Positions 58,870-64,000 of a stretch of DNA of 64,000 nucleotides are shown piece after piece. The number at the start of each line of letters is the position of its first letter. Positions within the stretch are counted from its first letter, which is position 1. Below the pieces are notes generated by a model, which saw nothing but the letters and a program-made list of their open reading frames with translations, was not told where the DNA came from and made no database searches. A program made the position numbers and the translations under genes. Location of the stretch: contig CM055899.1 in NCBI GenBank assembly GCA_029582155.1, positions 58,073,349 through 58,137,348 on the forward strand, given 5' to 3'. The DNA comes from Panopea generosa. Lineage: Eukaryota > Mollusca > Bivalvia > Adapedonta > Hiatellidae.

Positions 58870-61675
58870 ATTAAATTTACAAATTTGTCTTATACTTTAT
58901 TTACCATTGCATTACAAGACCACATGTCAAATGTACATGCTATTTTATATTAATCACTCGAACAATCTATAACACAAATATATAATATAATATGTACTTA
59001 AGTATGTAATAAAATATATCTGTGTAATGAGACTAGATAAAATACGTATTTCTCGCCAAACTTATCAAATTATACAAATTTCATGTCTCAGTGAAATCAG
59101 AAATATGAAATAATAAATATGTGATTATTTTTTTTCAATATTTAAATTCATTTGACCAATACATTACAACAGACTTGACTAACGATGCGTAAAGGTCTCA
59201 CTACATAGTTAAATATTCTTTGTTTTATATATACCAAGGTGTAGGATTTCTATTCAGCATAATTTATATTGTTTTATTTCATAACAAGAGCGTTTCCGCA
59301 CATAAAAATGCACAATAACTGGTAGGTTGACAAACTTTGATGTTTCAAAGACAGTGAAATGAATCCCTTAGATTTTTTTAATAGATGTCGTCAAATGCTC
59401 ATAAATACATACATCTGTTAAAATCCTACAAAATTCACCTTTTCACGCAAGTGATGTCTTATTGCAGTATATGCCTGATTTTGCTCTACTCATTTGCAGC
59501 AAGAACCTAGCACCTATGATTTTTTTTCAACAAAACGGATTACATCAATTCATCAATAAGTATGCAGGTATTAAGGGTGTAGAAGTGTTATCTCTAATAA
59601 TATACTTGTAAAACATGGCTTAAGTCAATGTTAAATAGCTACAAAAGAGGTGTAAATATTCTGGACAAAGTGATAGCAAATATCTCTTAATACATGTTTA
59701 GGCTTTTCTTACATATTTATCAACAATGCACATGAAGCACCTGAGTGTCTTCTTTCTTGTCTTCTTTCTTGACATTTACGGTTTAAACAAAAGTTATCGT
59801 TGTTTTAGTTCATACAAGAATGACACGTCTTAACAGATTGCCGTTTCTCCCATTTCTGCTCGTAGAAGATACATGTTCCCCCATGGAGGAAAACTCTGTC
59901 TTCCTTGTCACATGACAGCTTTCTCACATGCATAGTTTCTGGTACATGTACATACGTTATAGATATGTGAATTTTTGCGCTTTAAACACGAATTAAAAAA
60001 TGTGAAATTAGAATAATTTTGTGATGCCGGTCATTATCGAGGGTCAGTCCTTTAACTCAGATGAATGGGGGAAAACCCATCTTGAGTTAATCTATGTGGG
60101 ATAGAAATACCCACCCTTTGGAGAGATTTGTCTATCCCAAATGGATACGCTTGGTGCATTCCTATATTTTTTTACATACCAAACTATAATTTTGAAATTC
60201 ATCTTGAGGATTACCCCCTGAATATATTCATTTCTAGTTAATTAGACGCTATCAACATATTTCATTAATATAACTTAACAAAAACCTAAAGTTATTAAGC
60301 TGAAACCTTTTCTGTTTAGTATTAAACAATATCTGCCCTCAATTGATAGGGATCACAAATCGCTTTGTTAATGGTTTGAAACTACCCCAGCAATCATATG
60401 ACATATACATTGGTATTAATCTTGTTTGTACTAAAATCGCTATGTTAAAGTTTTAGTTTAATGAAAGTCAATGAACTGTGAAATATTGATGTTAAACTTG
60501 TTATTAGAAATTTAATTCGCCGGATAATATTTGTTATGTTTAATATGCGCTTATAATAATAACTATTTCAAGGTGGAGAACTCACGTGACTTAATGCAAT
60601 GGAGCATAGCAAAAGGTCAAATAAAAATGCCCGTTTTATATAACATTTTTGTTAATGAACTTCTTAATATTTCATGACAATTTGCATAACAAAGACGCAC
60701 GCCGTCTCTGTATAGAGATTAACGACAGGTGTGATCAAGCCCGTATTATTGCAAAACGTTAGAGCTGTGTAGGTTGGATGTTCATATTATTTTTAAAAAT
60801 GTTTGAAATTATCAAGTTTTCTCCTACAAATGCGAAGAGTAGAACATTTTTATGAGTTGTGTCAAGTTTGGCGGACACTAAGGTGCTTTTGGACAAAAAT
60901 AAAACAGTTTAAGTAAGCCTAATGGTACACTGCAGAACATGAACATAAATGTCAAATCTGAGGAGGTGTCATCAAACCATCTAAATTGTGAAAAAGCAAT
61001 TTTGTCAACCTCGTGTTTTTCCTGCAGTTTGGAAGCAACATATAACTATCTATAGAAACAGGACACTTTTAGAACCTTTAGTAATGTGTTCAGTGGTCAA
61101 GGAGTTCATTTCTCTATATGTAGAACAGTGTAAAATTAATTCGTTTGTGAAACGTGTATGTATTAACAACATTAGTTTTATGTGCAGCACAGCGCGTCTT
61201 CTCTTGAACAAGACCGGTAAAAACCAAGTCAGTTAAGTTTGTTAAGTTCTCTGCTCCCAAAAAACTTTTTGTCGTATATTATCTAATAATATTGAAATTT
61301 TAACCATAATTTGCTGATAAATATGAACAGTAGCTTAACCAAACTAAAGAGTTATATTTCAATGTGTATTAAGATTTCATGTCCGCTTGATTTAGTTCAA
61401 CATGAGTATGTATATGTTTAAACAATTAGATATATATATCATCTAATATAATCTTTTTAGAAATTTTATAAAAAAAAATGTTTTCAAGCGAAGAAGGTGT
61501 TTTGTTTCCAAAAACAGCAGAAAAATAGTCATTCTGCGCATTTTTCATTAAAATTATATCGTCGCCCTTGTTTATAAACAAACACAGACTGATTGAATGG
61601 AAACATTGTATCAGCAAAGGCTAAACTTATATGCATATAACATAATATTATATTAACAGTTTTGTGTTTATTGTC
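58870..61675. other. Non-coding, no gene called
   Basis: About 2.8 kb of AT-rich sequence. Two adjacent small palindromes lie at 60054-60138 (GGGATAGAAAT against ATTTGTCTATCCC, and ACTCAGATGAATGGG against CCCATCTTGAGT). The plus frame of 82 codons at 60988-61236 (with SVVKEFISLYVEQCKINSF) and a minus frame at 61426-61617 are not recognised. Confidence 0.4.
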
Positions 61676-61740
61676 ACTTCATAAGCTCAGTCGGACTATC
61701 AATCAAGGGGTCGTGAGTTCGAATCCCCACCCCATGTTAT
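61676..61740 (+). mobile_element. Isolated SINE family A head
   Basis: AAGCTCAGTCGG (A box) and a perfect GAGTTCGAATCCCC (B box), but about 12 bases of the D/anticodon region are missing between them. The deletion rules out a working tRNA. No body follows. Confidence 0.7.
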
Positions 61741-62382
61741 TAGTGGTGTCTATTTAAACATGATTCAAAGAGATAACCCAAACACATTAACAAAAGAATT
61801 GACTCAAAGCAATGACCCAAAAACTTGAACTAAAGAATTGACTCAAAGCAATGACCCAAAAATATGATCTCAATAAATAATCCAAAGAAATTACCCAAAT
61901 GCATAACCCAGTAGCAGTATTTAATCCATTTATATTAACATAAATCTTCTAATATGTACTACGGTCTTATTTCTCAGATTTAGGGATTATCCGAATATGT
62001 GAGTACTTAAGTTGCAACCACTGCTCAATGAACAGACCTATGCAAATTATTTACATAATGATGCATTGATAATACAGAGACAGAAAATGCGTGTACATAT
62101 AAAAACCATTAAAATGCATCTAAACCAAAGTTGTGCGCTAAGTGAATAAAATGAAACAAACAAATCCAATTAACAGGTAAAAAAACAAAAAACGGAAATC
62201 AAAATAAGCATATAAAATAAAGCATAAAAAAAACACATTTATATTTATTGAAACTCGTCGTATAACTTGAGGCATTCAAGTGTCAAATGATTGGTGTATA
62301 CTTGACACCATGTTTACACCGTATGTAACCACCTGGGTCCTGTCAAATAGCACAAGTAATTTCACTTCTTGTGTACGGATGG
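61741..62382. other. Non-coding, one short tandem pair
   Basis: GACTCAAAGCAATGACCC repeats at 61801 and 61840 (39 bp offset), with looser copies on both sides. The rest is AT-rich unique sequence. Confidence 0.4.
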
Positions 62383-63856
62383 AAAGATGGATGGATGGAT
62401 GGATGGATGGATGGATGGATGGATGGATGGATGGATAGACGATATATAGATAATGTTGTGTACGGATGGAAGGATGGAGGGATAGACGATGGAGGTGTAG
62501 ACAATATTTAGATAATGTTGAGTATGGATGAAAGGATGGAGGGATAGACGAAATAAAGATAATGTTGTGAAGGGATGGACGGATGGAGGGATAGACGATA
62601 TAAAGATAATGTGTATGGATGGAAGGATGGAGGGATAGACGATATATAGATAATGTTGTGTATGGATGGAATGATGAAAAGATAGACAATGTATAGAACA
62701 TGTAGTGTATGGATGTAAGAATGGATGGATAGACGATCTATAGATAATGTTGTGTATGGAATGGATGGAAGAATGCAGGGATTGACGATGTATAGAAAAT
62801 GTAGTGTATGGATGGAAGGATGGAAGGATAGACGATATATAGATAATGTTGTGTATGGATAGAAAGATGGAAGGATAGACGATATATAGAAAATGTAGTA
62901 TATGGATGGAAGGATGGAAGGATAGACGATATATAGATAATGTTTTATACGGATGGAAGGATGAAAAGATAGACAATGTATAGATAGTGTTGTGTACGGA
63001 TGGAAGGATGGAGGGATAGTCGATATATAGACAATGTTGTATATGGATGGAACGATGGAAGATGAATAGATAATGTTGTGTATGGATGGAATAAAGGAGG
63101 AATAAACTACATTTAGATAATGTTGTGAATGGATGGAATGACGGAGGGATAGACTATATATAGATAATGTTGTGTGCGGATGGAAGGATGGAGGGAAAGA
63201 CGATGTATAAATATTGTTATGTATGGATGGAAGGATGGAGGGATAGAAGATATATAGGTAGTACGGATGGAAGGATGGAGGGAAAGACGATATATAGAAA
63301 GTGTTGTGTACGGATGGAAGGATGGAGGGATAGACGATATATAGATAATGTTGTGTATGAATGGAAGGATGGAGGGACAGACGATGTAAAGATAATGTTG
63401 TGTACGGATGGAAGGATGGAGGGAAAGACGATATATAGATGATATTGTGTACTGATGGAAAGATGGAGGGATATACGATATATAAATAATGGTGTGTTCG
63501 GATGGAAGGATGGAGGGATAGACGATATATAGATAATGTTGTGTATAAATGGAAGGATGGATGGAGGGATAGACGATATATAGATAATGTTGTGTATGGA
63601 TGGAAGGATGGAGGGATAGACGATATATAGATAATGTTGTATATGGATGGAAGGATGGAGGGATAGACTATATATAGATAATGTTGTGTATGGAAAGAAA
63701 GATTGAGGGATAGACGATATAAAGATAATGATGTGTATGGATGGAAGGATAGATAATGTTGTGTATGAATGGAAGGATGGATGGAGGGATAGACGATATA
63801 TAGATAATGTTGTGTATGGATGGAAGGATAGAGGGATATACGATGTTTAGATAATG
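62383..63856. repeat. 47 bp GGAT-rich minisatellite with a pure (GGAT)n start
   Basis: The array opens with about 13 uninterrupted GGAT units (62385-62436). It continues as about 30 copies of a unit reading GGATGGAAGGATGGAGGGAT, AGACGATATATAGATAATGT, TGTGTAT (47 bp) with indels. The GGAT half of each unit looks like a captured piece of the tetranucleotide run. Minus frames of 141 and 204 codons and a plus frame of 91 codons are repeat artefacts. Confidence 0.95.
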
Positions 63857-64000
63857 TTTTTCCTACAAAAATGCAGAACTATATATCCAGTATTCTGATC
63901 TTAGGTTCTTAAGAAATTAACTAAGACTATCTTGAATGTCCAGTTCAAAACTATAATAACATCAAAATTATTATAAAATAACCTCCGTCAATATCTCGTT
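63857..64000. other. Non-coding edge of window
   Basis: Unique AT-rich sequence; nothing recognised. Confidence 0.3.

Noticed and set aside
62276-62976. Overlapping 141- and 204-codon minus frames rich in HPSIHP
   Set aside because: GGAT/ATCC tetranucleotide and 47 bp unit translation; two frames are open at once.

Overview
The window reads as gene-poor, AT-rich nuclear DNA from an invertebrate animal, most likely a bivalve or another mollusc. The evidence is indirect: several tRNA-headed SINE families with conserved bodies, degraded cut-and-paste transposons (mariner-, pogo- and piggyBac-type ends), one decayed non-LTR reverse transcriptase, and a very high load of mini- and microsatellites. 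I found no intact protein-coding gene, no bacterial-style operon, and no rRNA, tRNA or snRNA gene that I would defend. The species assignment is inference from repeat style, not from a marker gene.

Tandem arrays fill roughly two fifths of the window. In order they are: 16-18 bp CATATG-rich (1.70-2.99 kb), 28 bp (5.19-5.46), (GA)n (7.02-7.07), 49 bp (7.38-7.87), 30 bp (8.78-10.05), a ~280 bp unit holding a TAC triplet tract (10.82-12.36), ~167 bp with nuclear-receptor-like half-sites (13.5-14.64), a run of 22 G (14.72-14.74), 70 bp (15.29-16.09), (ATT)n (17.46-18.10), 44 bp (20.04-21.49), 16 bp (23.70-24.06), 46 bp (25.64-30.30, the longest), 21 bp (33.99-37.51), GAA-rich (39.22-39.84), CAG/CAA and CAT/CGT triplets (40.80-41.95), 36 bp (44.41-44.53), pentanucleotide (45.22-45.38), 89 bp (47.36-48.97), 41 bp (52.50-54.55), 110 bp (56.20-57.93) and 47 bp GGAT-rich (62.38-63.86). 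Several carry a second level of organisation: 22 x 46 bp = 1,012 bp, then 2 x 46 = 92 bp dimers; 8 x 41 bp = 328 bp; and ~280 bp units that differ only by whole triplets.

Mobile elements lie between the arrays. SINE family A is at 3.56-3.84, 42.40-42.57 and 55.80-56.01 kb, with bare heads at 43.44-43.52 and 61.68-61.74. Family B is at 6.37-6.57, 30.89-31.08 and 51.86-52.06. Family C is at 19.26-19.58 and 43.80-44.10, two copies about 90% alike. Family D is at 23.28-23.50 and 25.37-25.58, with a related head at 43.19-43.40. A 1.23 kb mariner-like element with TA duplications (23.02-24.25) holds a nested SINE and a nested minisatellite. A 197 bp pogo-like MITE (33.24-33.43) and a 213 bp TTAA-flanked piggyBac-type MITE (58.65-58.87) are complete end to end. 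A reverse-transcriptase relic (30.36-30.55) sits directly against the 46 bp array.

Most long open frames here are by-products of stop-free repeat units; the 681-residue frame in the 21 bp array is the clearest case. Four unassigned non-repeat frames are listed at low confidence. The parts do not form a pathway. What the region shows is repeat birth, higher-order duplication and transposon nesting.
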